64,000 bases of DNA. Source: Bordetella sp. LUAb4. Lineage in GTDB: Bacteria; Pseudomonadota; Gammaproteobacteria; Burkholderiales; Burkholderiaceae_B. Every line of letters starts with the position of its first letter. Positions within the stretch are counted from its first letter, which is position 1. This document shows positions 9,476 to 18,042 of this stretch, one piece after another. The position numbers were made by a program, and so were the translations under genes. A model generated the notes under the pieces. That model was given only the letters and a program-made list of their open reading frames with translations. It made no database searches and was not told the DNA's origin. The stretch is from assembly GCF_021325795.1 (NCBI RefSeq), contig NZ_JAHPZX010000003.1, positions 806,001-870,000 of the forward strand. Reading direction: 5' to 3'.

Positions 9476-10348
9476 TTACTTTGCCGCTTCGGGCCAGCCC
9501 AGCGCCCGGGACGCAGCCTTGCCCATGACCCATTCCCTGCTGTCCGCGTCGAGGAAGTCCAGGGCGAGGCGGAAATGATCCACGCACTCCTGGTAGGTGC
9601 AGGGCAGACGGGTGTAGTCGGAGCCCCACATCGTGCGCTGGGGGCCGAAAGCATCGAAGATGCGCCGCAGGTAAGGCGCGAGATTGGCGAAGGGATAGGG
9701 CTGGTTGCTGTAGCACGGCGCCGCGGACGTCTTCACGTATACGTTCTCGTAGCGCGACAGGGCCAGCAATTGGTCCAGGTCGGCGAAGCAGGCTTCGTCG
9801 CGCAGATTGCTCTCGCGGGCCATGTGGTCCAGTAACAGCTTCAAGCCGGGATGGCGCTCGGCAAGGCGGGGGATTTTGTCGACGTGTCCGGGCACGAATA
9901 CCATGAGCGGTATGCCCAGCCGTTCGCAGGCTGCCCAGAACCAGTCCATGGGGCCTTCGTCCAGCCATCCGCTCCACTTGGGTTTGTGGAAAGTAAGGCG
10001 TATACCCAGCATGCCCGGCTGCTCGAGCCAATGCTCCAGGCGTTCACGGGCATCGGCGGCTTCGGGGTTGAAACGGCCCATGATGGCGAACCGGTCCGGA
10101 TACCGCGCCGTCGCTTCCAGCGCGGTCAGGTTGTTGTCGCCGACCGGAGACGGCGGCACGATCATGGCACGCTGTACGCCGGCCGCATCCATGGTGGCAA
10201 GGAACTCCTCGGCCTGCAGCGGCTCTTCGCGATGCGGGCGGGCGCCTTCGACTGCCACGAACACCTTGCGCGCCACTTCTTCGGCCGGCCAGGGCCGGTC
10301 GGGCCGGTGTGCTTCCCATAGATGCACCTGGGTGTCGGTAATCTGCAC
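9476..10348 (-). CDS. amidohydrolase-family (2-pyrone-4,6-dicarboxylate lactonase-like) protein
   Basis: A 290-residue TIM-barrel hydrolase of the amidohydrolase_2 group (PF04909-type). DTQVHLW near the N-terminus corresponds to the metal-binding H-x-H strand, here with the first His missing (T-Q-V-H). LLLDHMAR supplies the middle His and MWGSDYTRLP the terminal catalytic Asp. I choose a GTG start at 10348 because GGGAG sits six bases upstream; a TTG at 10363 is the alternative. Members hydrolyse lactones such as 2-pyrone-4,6-dicarboxylate or decarboxylate aromatic acids. It heads an operon with the Bug gene at 8428-9417. Confidence 0.8.
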   Translation of the reverse strand: MQITDTQVHLWEAHRPDRPWPAEEVARKVFVAVEGARPHREEPLQAEEFLATMDAAGVQRAMIVPPSPVGDNNLTALEATARYPDRFAIMGRFNPEAADARERLEHWLEQPGMLGIRLTFHKPKWSGWLDEGPMDWFWAACERLGIPLMVFVPGHVDKIPRLAERHPGLKLLLDHMARESNLRDEACFADLDQLLALSRYENVYVKTSAAPCYSNQPYPFANLAPYLRRIFDAFGPQRTMWGSDYTRLPCTYQECVDHFRLALDFLDADSREWVMGKAASRALGWPEAAK

Positions 10349-10544
10349 GCTAGTCTCCCGCAATTCGCTATTGCCCGGGCAAGGAATACCCGGCTATTGA
10401 GTCGCCGATCATAATCAGCAACACGCCGCGATTAAACGGAATTTCCCATCTAGCTGCTATTACAAGAATGAATATCTGCGTGTGAGGGCGGGGGCACGGT
10501 GAAGTGATACGGCAGGGAGGGCGGGTGTTTTCCGCGTGCCTTTA

Positions 10545-10572
10545 TGCATGCTTATTTCTGCATGCCTATTCA
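10545..10572. repeat. two-copy 14-bp direct repeat
   Basis: TGCATGCTTATTTC is followed immediately by TGCATGCCTATTCA, 11 of 14 bases identical. It lies just past the 3' end of the leftward LysR gene, in the 255-bp gap before the amidohydrolase start. The rest of the gap (10349-10603) shows a short CCCGG dyad near 10378-10392 and no gene. Confidence 0.4.
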
Positions 10573-10603
10573 TGTGGCCCTAATCGAATGGCTATCTGAG
10601 CGC

Positions 10604-11530
10604 TTATTTGAATGCGGCTGCCTTGGCGCTCTTGTCCAACGTTTGCGGCAGCAATTTCTGCATCAATTCTGCGGTCTGCCGGCCCAGGGCGGTTGCCGGA
10701 CGTTCGGCGGAGGTCGCCAGCGCCAGCACGCTGCTCATGCGCGGCGATATGATGCGCCGCGCATTCAGCTTGGCGGCATCGGGGCCGATAAGCAGGGCAT
10801 TCAAGGTAACGATGGCGTGTCCGAAACCCTGCATGACCAGATCCACGATGCCTCCCACCGCGTCTATTTCCAAGGCCACGGATATCTTCTTGCCCATATT
10901 CGCCAGGCGCGTCTCCACTAGCATGCGCATGGGATGCGGGCGGCTTGGAATGATCAGCGGAATGTCGGCCAGGGCCTTGAGGGGAATAGGGGCGCTGGAC
11001 GCCGACCGGCGGCCCTGGCGGCGCTCGATCAGGAACAGCGGATCTTCGCGCAGGGGCACGAATTCCAGGCTGGGCGACGGCATGGGATCGTGCAGCACCG
11101 CCACATCGATGCGGCCAGCCAGCAGCCACTCATGTAGATGCACGGTCAGGCCTTCGGTAATGCACAGCGACGCGCGGGGAAACGCGCTTTTGAACTCGGC
11201 TACGAAGGGTGCGGTGATCAGGCGGCCGATGGAGTGCGGCACGCCGATGACGATGCGGCCCACCGGCGAGCCGCGCGCGTCTTCCACTTCCTGGCGAGCG
11301 CGTTCGAATTGCAGCAGGATGCCGCGGCCATGCGTCAACAGCCGTTTGCCAGCTTCGGTCACGCTGACGCCGCGGCCATTGCGGTAAAGCAGGGTCTGGC
11401 GCAGTTCGATTTCCAAGCGGCGTACCTGGCGGCTTAGCGCCGGCTGCGCGACGTCCAGAATGGCGGCCGCGCGCGTGAAACTGCCCAACTCCGCCACGTG
11501 AACGAAGTATTCCAATTGCTTGAGGTCCAT
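10604..11530 (-). CDS. LysR-family transcriptional regulator
   Basis: A 308-residue LTTR. MDLKQLEYFVHVAELGSF begins the winged HTH; the recognition helix is in VAQPALSRQVRRLE and the wing in YRNGRGVSVTEAGKRLL. The effector domain has the IVIGVPHSIG opening. It resembles the Nac/CynR-like branch. It reads in the same direction as the amidohydrolase-Bug operon, 255 bp upstream of it, and is the most likely regulator of that operon, though it could act elsewhere. Confidence 0.9.
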   Translation of the reverse strand: MDLKQLEYFVHVAELGSFTRAAAILDVAQPALSRQVRRLEIELRQTLLYRNGRGVSVTEAGKRLLTHGRGILLQFERARQEVEDARGSPVGRIVIGVPHSIGRLITAPFVAEFKSAFPRASLCITEGLTVHLHEWLLAGRIDVAVLHDPMPSPSLEFVPLREDPLFLIERRQGRRSASSAPIPLKALADIPLIIPSRPHPMRMLVETRLANMGKKISVALEIDAVGGIVDLVMQGFGHAIVTLNALLIGPDAAKLNARRIISPRMSSVLALATSAERPATALGRQTAELMQKLLPQTLDKSAKAAAFK

Positions 11531-11557
11531 ATCGATCCTGAATTCAGACTGCGCTGG

Positions 11558-11579
11558 CTGCCTGTTTTCCGGCAGGCAG
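11558..11579. terminator. hairpin between the carbonic anhydrase and LysR genes
   Basis: CTGCCTG at 11558-11564 pairs perfectly with CAGGCAG at 11573-11579 around an 8-base loop. It lies 44 bp beyond the carbonic anhydrase stop and just before the LysR start on the same strand. It could end the upstream transcript or be an operator for the LysR gene; there is no T-run. Confidence 0.35.
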
Positions 11580-11622
11580 GGGCCGCCTCCAAGGGCGGAT
11601 TGCCCCGCCAGATCCGGCAGTA

Positions 11623-12381
11623 TCAGTTCAGGAATGTGACCATACCGTTGCTCAGGTCGTACATCGATCCGACGATCTTGATTTTCCCTTCCTTTTCCAG
11701 CCCGGCGAGGATACTACTGTTGCGCCGGATGGCGTCGATGGTGTGGCGCACATTGGTAATCGCCACCGCGTCGACGAATTCGGGGTTCTTGCCGCTACGG
11801 TCGCCGGCGTACTTGGTGGCCTCGACCGCGGGCTTGATGACTTTCAGCAGACCGGTCAGGTGGCCCAGCTCAACGTTGTCGATCGCACCAACGATGGCGC
11901 CGCATGCGGTATGTCCCATGACCAGGATGACCTTGGCGCCGACCGCCGCGCAGGCGAATTCCATGCTGCCCAATAAATCGTCATTCGAGATGTTGCCCGC
12001 GATTCGCCCGTTGAAGGTGTCTCCGATCCCTGCGTCCAGGACGATCTCGGCGGGTGCACGGGAATCGATGCAGCTGAGAATGACGGCTGCGGGGAACTGG
12101 CCTGATGCGCTGGCGCGTTTCTGGGCAAGGTAGTCGTGATCCTGGGACTTGCCTGCTCGAAAGCGCTCGTTCCCCTGTTTCATCATTTCGATGACCTGGT
12201 CCGGGGTCATCGCATCTCGTTGTGCCTGCGTCAGGGATGCTGCTTGCGCTGGGCGCGGTACCAGCGATACGGTTGCCGCCATTAGAGCGGCCGAGCCTGC
12301 TCCCACGCCGGCTTTCAGCCAGGTGCGTCGGCCAGGGACCAGAGGATGTCTTCCCATGCAACAATCTTTGATCGTTTCCAT
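11623..12381 (-). CDS. Tat-exported beta-class carbonic anhydrase
   Basis: A 252-residue zinc enzyme interconverting CO2 and bicarbonate. Zinc ligands are in place: C104 and D106 in C-x-D-x-R (104-108), then H157 and C160 in HTACG. The N-terminus has a twin-arginine signal, RRTWLK at 18-23 followed by a long Ala/Val helix and PAQA-A near 44-48, so it is exported folded, presumably with its zinc. Start ATG 12381 has AGGGGG upstream. Most bacterial beta enzymes are cytoplasmic, so the periplasmic location is notable. A secreted protein gene precedes it on the same strand. Confidence 0.9.
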   Translation of the reverse strand: METIKDCCMGRHPLVPGRRTWLKAGVGAGSAALMAATVSLVPRPAQAASLTQAQRDAMTPDQVIEMMKQGNERFRAGKSQDHDYLAQKRASASGQFPAAVILSCIDSRAPAEIVLDAGIGDTFNGRIAGNISNDDLLGSMEFACAAVGAKVILVMGHTACGAIVGAIDNVELGHLTGLLKVIKPAVEATKYAGDRSGKNPEFVDAVAITNVRHTIDAIRRNSSILAGLEKEGKIKIVGSMYDLSNGMVTFLN

Positions 12382-12446
12382 GAACTACCCCCTATACGCG
12401 GCTCACAAGAGACAGATCGCGGGTTGCGGCTATTCATTCATGGGCC

Positions 12447-12473
12447 GGCCCTGAACCAGCGGGTTTCAGGGCC
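12447..12473. terminator. 9-bp-stem hairpin upstream of the carbonic anhydrase gene
   Basis: GGCCCTGAA at 12447-12455 pairs perfectly with TTCAGGGCC at 12465-12473, loop of nine bases. It lies between the stop of the small secreted protein gene (12525) and the carbonic anhydrase start (12381), both leftward, so it probably attenuates or ends the upstream transcript. No T-run follows on the minus strand. Confidence 0.4.
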
Positions 12474-12524
12474 CGTACATTCTGTTCCTGTTTGGCGTGG
12501 TGAACAACAGGTTCATCCGCGCGG

Positions 12525-13082
12525 CTAGTCGCGGTTCAGTTGCTCGTCAAGTTTCTTCGCCACGGCAAGGTAATGCTTGGCCGAAGCGGTGTTGCCCTCG
12601 CGCTTGTAGTTGTCGCTGACTCGCTTGGCGGCGGTTACCGCGACTTCGAAGCTGTCGTCGATATCGACCCGTTCTGCCTCTTTGGCGGAGCCGATTTCCT
12701 TGCCGTCGAACAGGCCGGCGCGGTAGCCATTGCCGTCATCGACCACGCCAATAATCGGGATGCCTGCGCGCACTTCGCCATAGAACGCGGGGCCGGCTTG
12801 ATTGCTTTTGCGCGCGACGATCATCCCGACACCCGTGGCGATGCTGGTGATATTGGAGCACGGGCCGGTCCAGTACTTCGGTCCATCGCCCAATGACTCG
12901 GGCGCGACGAATTTGCAGTGGGTCGTGGGATCCTGCGACCATTTCAAGCTGGCGTCTGATCCGGCGCCGAGGGCGGATGTCGATGCCATAGCTATCGATA
13001 CGGCAGCCAGGGCGACGATAGCGCGCAGATTCGTACGTGAGCCCGTGCTGCGTTCGCCCGGGTTCTTATCTTTGATTTGCAC
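12525..13082 (-). CDS. small secreted protein of unknown function
   Basis: A 185-residue protein with a signal peptide: a basic N-terminus, a hydrophobic core (IVALAAVSIAMASTSALG) and likely cleavage near residue 40. I place the start at GTG 13082, which has GGAG nine bases upstream; a longer open frame upstream has no support. The mature part carries two Cys residues (THCKF, GPCSN) that could form a disulfide, a central Gly-rich beta region, and a C-terminal helix rich in Lys and Ala. I do not recognise the family. It precedes the carbonic anhydrase gene but a hairpin separates them. Confidence 0.65.
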   Translation of the reverse strand: MQIKDKNPGERSTGSRTNLRAIVALAAVSIAMASTSALGAGSDASLKWSQDPTTHCKFVAPESLGDGPKYWTGPCSNITSIATGVGMIVARKSNQAGPAFYGEVRAGIPIIGVVDDGNGYRAGLFDGKEIGSAKEAERVDIDDSFEVAVTAAKRVSDNYKREGNTASAKHYLAVAKKLDEQLNRD

Positions 13083-13200
13083 GGTACAAGACTCCTCGTA
13101 AACGGGGTGAGACGCGGCGCTCCCATCTGGCCGCCCTAGCTTGTACCTTGCATTTGGAATCCTATGGATGAGCAAAATGCTTCGAAAGGTAAGGGATAAT

Positions 13201-14286
13201 TTAATCCTCCCGTCGCGCCTGTCCCTGAGTCTCATCGGCGTGTGCGCGCAAGGGCAGGACGAGCCTGGCCATGGCGGCGCCAATCACACTGCCCAATACG
13301 GTTTCCCACAAGCGTGCCAGCAGAACCGGCATCGAATGTTCTCCATTCACCGCCAGGGTGACGAGTAGCGTGAAGGCGAAGGCGCCGCAGGCGACGTCAT
13401 AGCGTTCGGGCAAGGCCATGGCATAGACGATCATCGCCAAGGCAGCGGCGCACCACATGAGTAAGGGCGCTTGCGCGGCGAAGGGGAGGCAGATCAGGGC
13501 CAGCGGAACACCGACCAGCGTGCCGGCAATCCGGCGTCGAACGCGATCCACTGTTCCCGACGCCGTCGCACCGATGACATACACGCATGCCGTCACGGCC
13601 CAGGCGGATTCCGTCAGGCCCAGGAAGGTGTTCAGGACCACGATCAGCAGGGTCGCGGCCGTCGCTTGCAAGCCCATCACCAACTCCGCGGGATAGGTGC
13701 GCGGATGGCCTGTGATCGGTCCCATCGCGGCCATCGTCGCTGGACGTTCGGCGGGGCCGCTCAACAAGCGTGGGATGACGGCTGCGATGATGGCTATCGC
13801 GGCCGCTACGGCGATAGCGGTCAGGTCCGTGGGACCCAGCGCCATGCTGTAAGCAGTCAACTGGCCTATATAGATCTGCGACCCGACGCCGGCGCCGAGG
13901 ATGCCGTATCGCTTCAGATATCCAACCGCGAATGCGCCGCTGGCCAACACCCATTCGCCACCGGCACTGAAGTGGGCGCGAAGCACGGGCTCGAACAAGG
14001 CAAAGACCGCGGCGCCCACGGCTGCTGCCAGGCAGAGTATCGTCATGTCCCGGCTTGACGTGGCGCGCGTCGTTCTTGCTTCCGAGACACTGGCCCACAA
14101 GGCGAAGCTCGCGGCTAGTGTTCCCAACGAAATCCCCGCAGGGGCGTCACTGCCGACCTCATGCAACGTTCCCAGTGCGGTCGCAATGCCGTAGGCAGTG
14201 ACCAGACGCAGCCCTTTGATCCGCCGATGGGCGTCCGGGTCGATGCGGTCCAGCCACGCGATGATGGATGCGATAGGACGATGCAT
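13201..14286 (-). CDS. FUSC-family inner-membrane protein
   Basis: A 361-residue polytopic membrane protein with roughly ten hydrophobic helices in two blocks separated by the loop GPAERPATMAAMGPITGHP. The second block (ATASGTVDRVRRRIAGTLVG) carries the RIAGT-type signature of fusaric-acid-resistance / aromatic-acid-efflux proteins such as YccS and AaeB. Family members export aromatic acids or other small toxic organics. It lacks the large cytoplasmic domain of AaeB, so it is a short form. The neighbouring coiled-coil gene is 41 bp upstream on the same strand. Confidence 0.8.
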   Translation of the reverse strand: MHRPIASIIAWLDRIDPDAHRRIKGLRLVTAYGIATALGTLHEVGSDAPAGISLGTLAASFALWASVSEARTTRATSSRDMTILCLAAAVGAAVFALFEPVLRAHFSAGGEWVLASGAFAVGYLKRYGILGAGVGSQIYIGQLTAYSMALGPTDLTAIAVAAAIAIIAAVIPRLLSGPAERPATMAAMGPITGHPRTYPAELVMGLQATAATLLIVVLNTFLGLTESAWAVTACVYVIGATASGTVDRVRRRIAGTLVGVPLALICLPFAAQAPLLMWCAAALAMIVYAMALPERYDVACGAFAFTLLVTLAVNGEHSMPVLLARLWETVLGSVIGAAMARLVLPLRAHADETQGQARRED

Positions 14287-14326
14287 ATTGGCGGCTGGCC
14301 TATATGTACTTTGAGTTTGCCGTGGA

Positions 14327-14992
14327 TCAACCCATGGTGAAGATCTTGATCAGCGTCCCCACCACTCCCATGAGTACGGTAACGTTTGCCCCTAACAGAA
14401 GGCGAAAATCCGCTCGGGATTCTGAGCGCAGGTTCGTTACCTCGGACTTCAAGTCCGCGCGCAGTCCGCGAACATCTATCTTCATATCACTGACGTCGCG
14501 CTGGATATGCTCCGTGGTCGCTTCCAGCTTGGCGACGCGGGCGTCCATGTTGGCGACGCGCGTATCCAAATGGGCGACGCGGGTATCCAGATGGGCGACC
14601 CGAGTATCCATATCGGCGACGCGAGTATCCAGGTTGGCCACGCGCGTGTCCATATCGGCGACGCGAGTATCCAGGTTGGCCACGCGCGTGTCCATATCGG
14701 CGACGCGAGTATCCAGATGGGCGACGCGAGTATCCATATCGGCCACGCGAGTGTCCAGATGGGCGACGCGAGTATCCATATCGGCCACGCGAGTGTCCAT
14801 ATCGGCGACGCGAGTATCCAGGTTGGCCACGCGAGTATCCAGGTTGGCGACGCGCGCTCCCAGTCCACGATTGTCATTGCCACGCCGGTTGACGCGCGCA
14901 TTGGCCCGGATGGTCTTGCCTGGTCCAAAACTTCCGCCGAGGATGTGTGTAGCCACGATAGATGCCGCTCCCGCAATTGGAAGACTTGGCAC
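14327..14992 (-). CDS. heptad-repeat coiled-coil protein with C-terminal TM anchor
   Basis: A 221-residue protein whose centre is sixteen consecutive heptads of the form DTRVA(D/N/H)(M/L), giving a long regular coiled coil with Val and Leu/Met at the core positions. After the repeats comes a mixed helix (HIQRDVSDMKIDVRGLRADL), then one C-terminal TM helix (LLLGANVTVLMGVVGTLIKI). The design recalls XhlA-like and DUF1640-type small membrane coiled-coil proteins: a rod held at the membrane by its C-terminus. The N-terminal 40 residues are Gly/Arg-rich and the start is uncertain. The FUSC gene lies just downstream. Confidence 0.7.
   Translation of the reverse strand: MPSLPIAGAASIVATHILGGSFGPGKTIRANARVNRRGNDNRGLGARVANLDTRVANLDTRVADMDTRVADMDTRVAHLDTRVADMDTRVAHLDTRVADMDTRVANLDTRVADMDTRVANLDTRVADMDTRVAHLDTRVAHLDTRVANMDARVAKLEATTEHIQRDVSDMKIDVRGLRADLKSEVTNLRSESRADFRLLLGANVTVLMGVVGTLIKIFTMG
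14525..14860. repeat. sixteen tandem copies of a 21-bp unit
   Basis: The unit on the + strand is close to TATCCAGATGGGCGACGCGAG, repeated 16 times in perfect 21-bp register; it encodes one coiled-coil heptad on the minus strand. The copies differ mainly at the codons for the sixth and seventh heptad positions (Asp/Asn/His and Met/Leu). Because 21 is a multiple of three, copy-number changes by slippage or recombination would lengthen or shorten the rod without breaking the frame. Confidence 0.95.
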
Positions 14993-15098
14993 GTCTTCCC
15001 ACGGCGATAATCATAGTCCCGGCACTCCTGCCCAGGACTCCAGGTGCGCAAAAATAAGACGGATCCTAGTGCCACCAGCGGTTGGCGTATGCATGATT

Positions 15099-15115
15099 TA
15101 TAGCGTCACGCTATA
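15099..15115. promoter_or_regulatory. palindrome upstream of the ABC importer operon
   Basis: TATAGCG-TCA-CGCTATA is a perfect 7-bp dyad with a 3-base spacer, 160 bp upstream of the binding-protein start. The surrounding 15085-15170 is more AT-rich than average, so a promoter with a repressor or activator site is plausible. The rest of the gap 14993-15259 shows no gene. Confidence 0.4.
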
Positions 15116-15259
15116 TCGATCAACGCGACGACTTACATAATCTAATAGCATCTATTTCCTATAGAACCCAAACCATTGCCCTTAGGATAAGCCCCTGATG
15201 GTGGCGCCGAGCCGTGATCCGGTGCCACGCGTATCGTGGCGCGGATCAAGGTGATGGCA

Positions 15260-16906
15260 ATGTCTGGCAATATCGATCGACGCGGTTTTCTTCGTGCAGG
15301 TGCCGCCGCATTGGGTGGCTCGGTGCTGACGTATGCAATAGGGGCGAACGCCGCGGGTAACTCCCCCGCCAAGCCGGATGCGGCGGGATTCACCGGTCCT
15401 TCAGGCTCACCGGTACGCGGCGGAACGTTGGTGTTTTCAGACACCGATACCGTCGCCAGTTGGCAAAACCAGAGATTGGGCACGTACAGCTCCGGCAACC
15501 TGACGGCGCCGACCAATGTACTTCTGCTTTACTTCGATCCCTATAGAAAGATCTTCCAACCCTGGGTCGCGGAACAATGGGGCAAGAACCCCGAGAACAC
15601 GCGCTTCTGGTTCAAGATCCGCAAGGGCATCACCTTCAGCGATGGCACGGCACTGACCCCGCAGGTGGTAGCAAAGAATATCGAACAGTTCGGCCGCGGC
15701 AACGAGAAGCTGCGCATTCCCGTGCATCCACAGATCGCGCGAGGATACGAGCGCGTCGAGGTGGACGGCGACACCGTCACTGTCATTCTCAACAAGCCCA
15801 ATCAGCAGTTCCTGCGCGATGTCACCCGCTCCAACTCGGCCATCGTCGGAGAGAAGAAGCTCGCATTGTCGCTCGAAGAGGCAGGTTTGCCGCAGAACCA
15901 CGTCGGCGCGGGACCCTTCGTCCTGCAATCCTATGTTCCAGGGCAGGGTGCCACGCTTGTACGCCGTGTCGGCTACAACTGGGCGCCGGGCGGTTCGCCC
16001 AATCAAGGCGAGGCCTATCTCGACAAGATCATCTGGCAGGTGCTGCCCGAAATCGGCCTGCGCACAGGGGCGTTGATTTCCGGCCAAGTCGATGTGGCGC
16101 GCGGCATCCAGCCCGCCGACGAAGCGGCCATCATCGAACAGGGCTTCCAACTGCTGGCTTACCGGCCGCCACTGGGTACGTCCAATTTCGCCGCCTTGCG
16201 GGTGAACAACGAATTCACCAAGGATTTGCGGGTGCGCCAGGCACTGGTGCTTGGTATCGACAGAGTGGGCTTGTCGCGCGACGCATTGACACCCCGCTAT
16301 CCGCCGCCGATTTCCATCCTGAACGCCGACAATCCCAATGCGGTCGACCTGTCGGCGGAGTTCGCCTACAACCCGGACAAGGCGCGCGATCTGCTCGAAC
16401 AGGCAGGTTGGACGCGCGGCGCGGATGGCGTCCGCGGCAAAGACGGCAAGCGTCTGCAACTGTCCGTCCCGCAAAGTTCGCAGCAGGTGGCGTTGGGACC
16501 CGCGTGGGAATACATCGCACAGCAGTGGCGCAAGGAACTGGGTATCGTGCTCGACGTCCGTAACGATCCATCGTTCGCGGCCAAGGCCAATCAGGACGTA
16601 AACATTCCCATCATCGTCAACCGCACGTCCATCATTTCGTTGGGGCAATTTTTCGCCGACACGGGCAACACGACCCTGTTGGCATCGCCGCCCGAACTCG
16701 TTGCCCTCTATCAGCGCGAGCTGGAAGCTGAAGACGATGCCGCGTTCAGGCAGGTACAGATCGAACAGCAGAAGGCGCTGCTCAAAGGGGCCTACGTGAT
16801 CGCCTACTTCGAGGAAGCGCAGACCTTCGGCGCCGCGCCCAATGTGCATCTGACGTTCCAGGCGCAGACCTATCCGGACTTCTACAACGCGTGGAAGAAA
16901 GCATGA
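15260..16906 (+). CDS. ABC transporter substrate-binding protein, peptide/nickel family (Tat signal)
   Basis: A 548-residue SBP_bac_5-type periplasmic binding protein. The N-terminus MSGNIDRRGFLRAG with a following hydrophobic stretch is a twin-arginine signal. Typical family segments follow: FWFKIRKGITFSDGTALTP, and the C-terminal YNPDKARDLLEQAGW. I start it at ATG 15260 because AAGGTG lies seven bases upstream; GTG 15236 and ATG 15254 are also in frame. It delivers its ligand to the two permeases and the double ATPase encoded next. A flavin monooxygenase at the operon end suggests a ligand attacked oxidatively, such as an organosulfur or amine compound. Confidence 0.9.
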   Translation: MSGNIDRRGFLRAGAAALGGSVLTYAIGANAAGNSPAKPDAAGFTGPSGSPVRGGTLVFSDTDTVASWQNQRLGTYSSGNLTAPTNVLLLYFDPYRKIFQPWVAEQWGKNPENTRFWFKIRKGITFSDGTALTPQVVAKNIEQFGRGNEKLRIPVHPQIARGYERVEVDGDTVTVILNKPNQQFLRDVTRSNSAIVGEKKLALSLEEAGLPQNHVGAGPFVLQSYVPGQGATLVRRVGYNWAPGGSPNQGEAYLDKIIWQVLPEIGLRTGALISGQVDVARGIQPADEAAIIEQGFQLLAYRPPLGTSNFAALRVNNEFTKDLRVRQALVLGIDRVGLSRDALTPRYPPPISILNADNPNAVDLSAEFAYNPDKARDLLEQAGWTRGADGVRGKDGKRLQLSVPQSSQQVALGPAWEYIAQQWRKELGIVLDVRNDPSFAAKANQDVNIPIIVNRTSIISLGQFFADTGNTTLLASPPELVALYQRELEAEDDAAFRQVQIEQQKALLKGAYVIAYFEEAQTFGAAPNVHLTFQAQTYPDFYNAWKKA

Positions 16907-18033
16907 ACGCCTACCACCTGGCCGAGAGCCTCGAACGCAGCGACCTGACGCTTCAGGACGGCAGCCTGGCCAGGCGTCCTGATTCGAGCAGTTCTGTTTC
17001 AAGAAGTCCGGATTCAAGAGGTCCCGATTCCAGTCCGGCCATCTTCACGCCAGCCACGGGCGCTGAAGCGAGCCGCGCGAAACGCCTGCTGCGTTACGCG
17101 GTGTCGCGCCTGGCGCAGGCGGTCGGCGTATTGTGGCTGGCGTACACACTGATATTCGTCGCCATATCCCTGTTGCCGGTCAATCCCATCGTGCAATTGT
17201 CGGCCAGTGAAACCGGCATCATCGATGCGAAGACCGTCGAACAGATGAAGCGCTACTACGGCTATGACCGCCATGTCGTCGAACGCTACTTCATCGAACT
17301 GAGTCATGTCGCCCAAGGCCGTCTCGGCTACTCCATCAGTACCGGACAGACCGTTGCGCAGGCCATCAGCGAAGCGGCGCCGCCCACGCTGCGCCTGGCA
17401 GCGACGGCGTTCTGCGCGGCGTTGCTGATCACGGCACTCATCGTCGTCACCGCCCATCTGGGGCGATGGCGCTGGTTGCGCGAGTTCGTCCAGCTACTGC
17501 CGCCTCTGTTCGCCGCCGCGCCCGTATTCTGGGTAGGCATCGTGGCGCTGACGATACTCTCCTTCAAACTACACCTGATCTCGATTTTTCCGGATGGCAC
17601 CTTCCTGTCCATCCTGGTGCCCGCGTTTGTCCTGGCTTTGCCCTTGTCCGCCGCGTTCGCCCAGGTCCTGCTCAAGAGCGTGGAAACCGTTTACGCCAGC
17701 GAGTTCATCGATGTCGTTCGTGCGAAAGGGGCGGGTCCCAAATGGGTCTTCTTTCGTCACGTCGTGCGCAATGCCGCCGCGCCGGGGCTGACCGTCGCGG
17801 GCCACATCCTCGGCACGCTGGTGGGGGGCACCGTGGTCACGGAAACCGTCTTCGCCCGCGCCGGGGTGGGCCGCGCGCTGCAGGCGGCGGTGACCACGCA
17901 GGATTCCTCGCTGGTGCAGGGCTTCATCCTGATCATCGCCGCGGTTTACATCGTCTTGAATCTGCTGATCGATCTGCTGTATCCGGTGCTCGATCCCCGC
18001 ATCCTGCTCGAACGCGGTACGACGCGCGACTGA
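16903..18033 (+). CDS. ABC transporter permease (DppB-like)
   Basis: A 376-residue inner-membrane permease. Its ATG overlaps the preceding stop by four bases (ATGA), so it is translationally coupled to the binding protein. After an unusual Ser/Pro/Arg-rich N-terminal tail of about 60 residues (RRPDSSSSVSRSPDSRGPDS) come the TM helices. The EAA-type loop reads EFIDVVRAKGAGPKWVFFRH, the coupling helix for the ATPase. The tail is absent from typical DppB proteins; it is low-complexity and probably disordered in the cytoplasm. Confidence 0.9.
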   Translation: MNAYHLAESLERSDLTLQDGSLARRPDSSSSVSRSPDSRGPDSSPAIFTPATGAEASRAKRLLRYAVSRLAQAVGVLWLAYTLIFVAISLLPVNPIVQLSASETGIIDAKTVEQMKRYYGYDRHVVERYFIELSHVAQGRLGYSISTGQTVAQAISEAAPPTLRLAATAFCAALLITALIVVTAHLGRWRWLREFVQLLPPLFAAAPVFWVGIVALTILSFKLHLISIFPDGTFLSILVPAFVLALPLSAAFAQVLLKSVETVYASEFIDVVRAKGAGPKWVFFRHVVRNAAAPGLTVAGHILGTLVGGTVVTETVFARAGVGRALQAAVTTQDSSLVQGFILIIAAVYIVLNLLIDLLYPVLDPRILLERGTTRD

Positions 18034-18042
18034 GGCCCAGGC

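Noticed and set aside
14525-14860. CRISPR-like array
   Set aside because: The units are contiguous 21-mers with no spacers, and they encode a coiled coil.
14304-15140. Long open frames in several frames across the 21-bp repeats
   Set aside because: A repeat unit divisible by three without stops keeps several frames open. Only the minus-strand frame with heptads and a TM helix looks like protein.
15437-17017. 526-codon open frame on the minus strand
   Set aside because: It is the antisense shadow of the ABC binding protein and permease genes; no recognisable domain.
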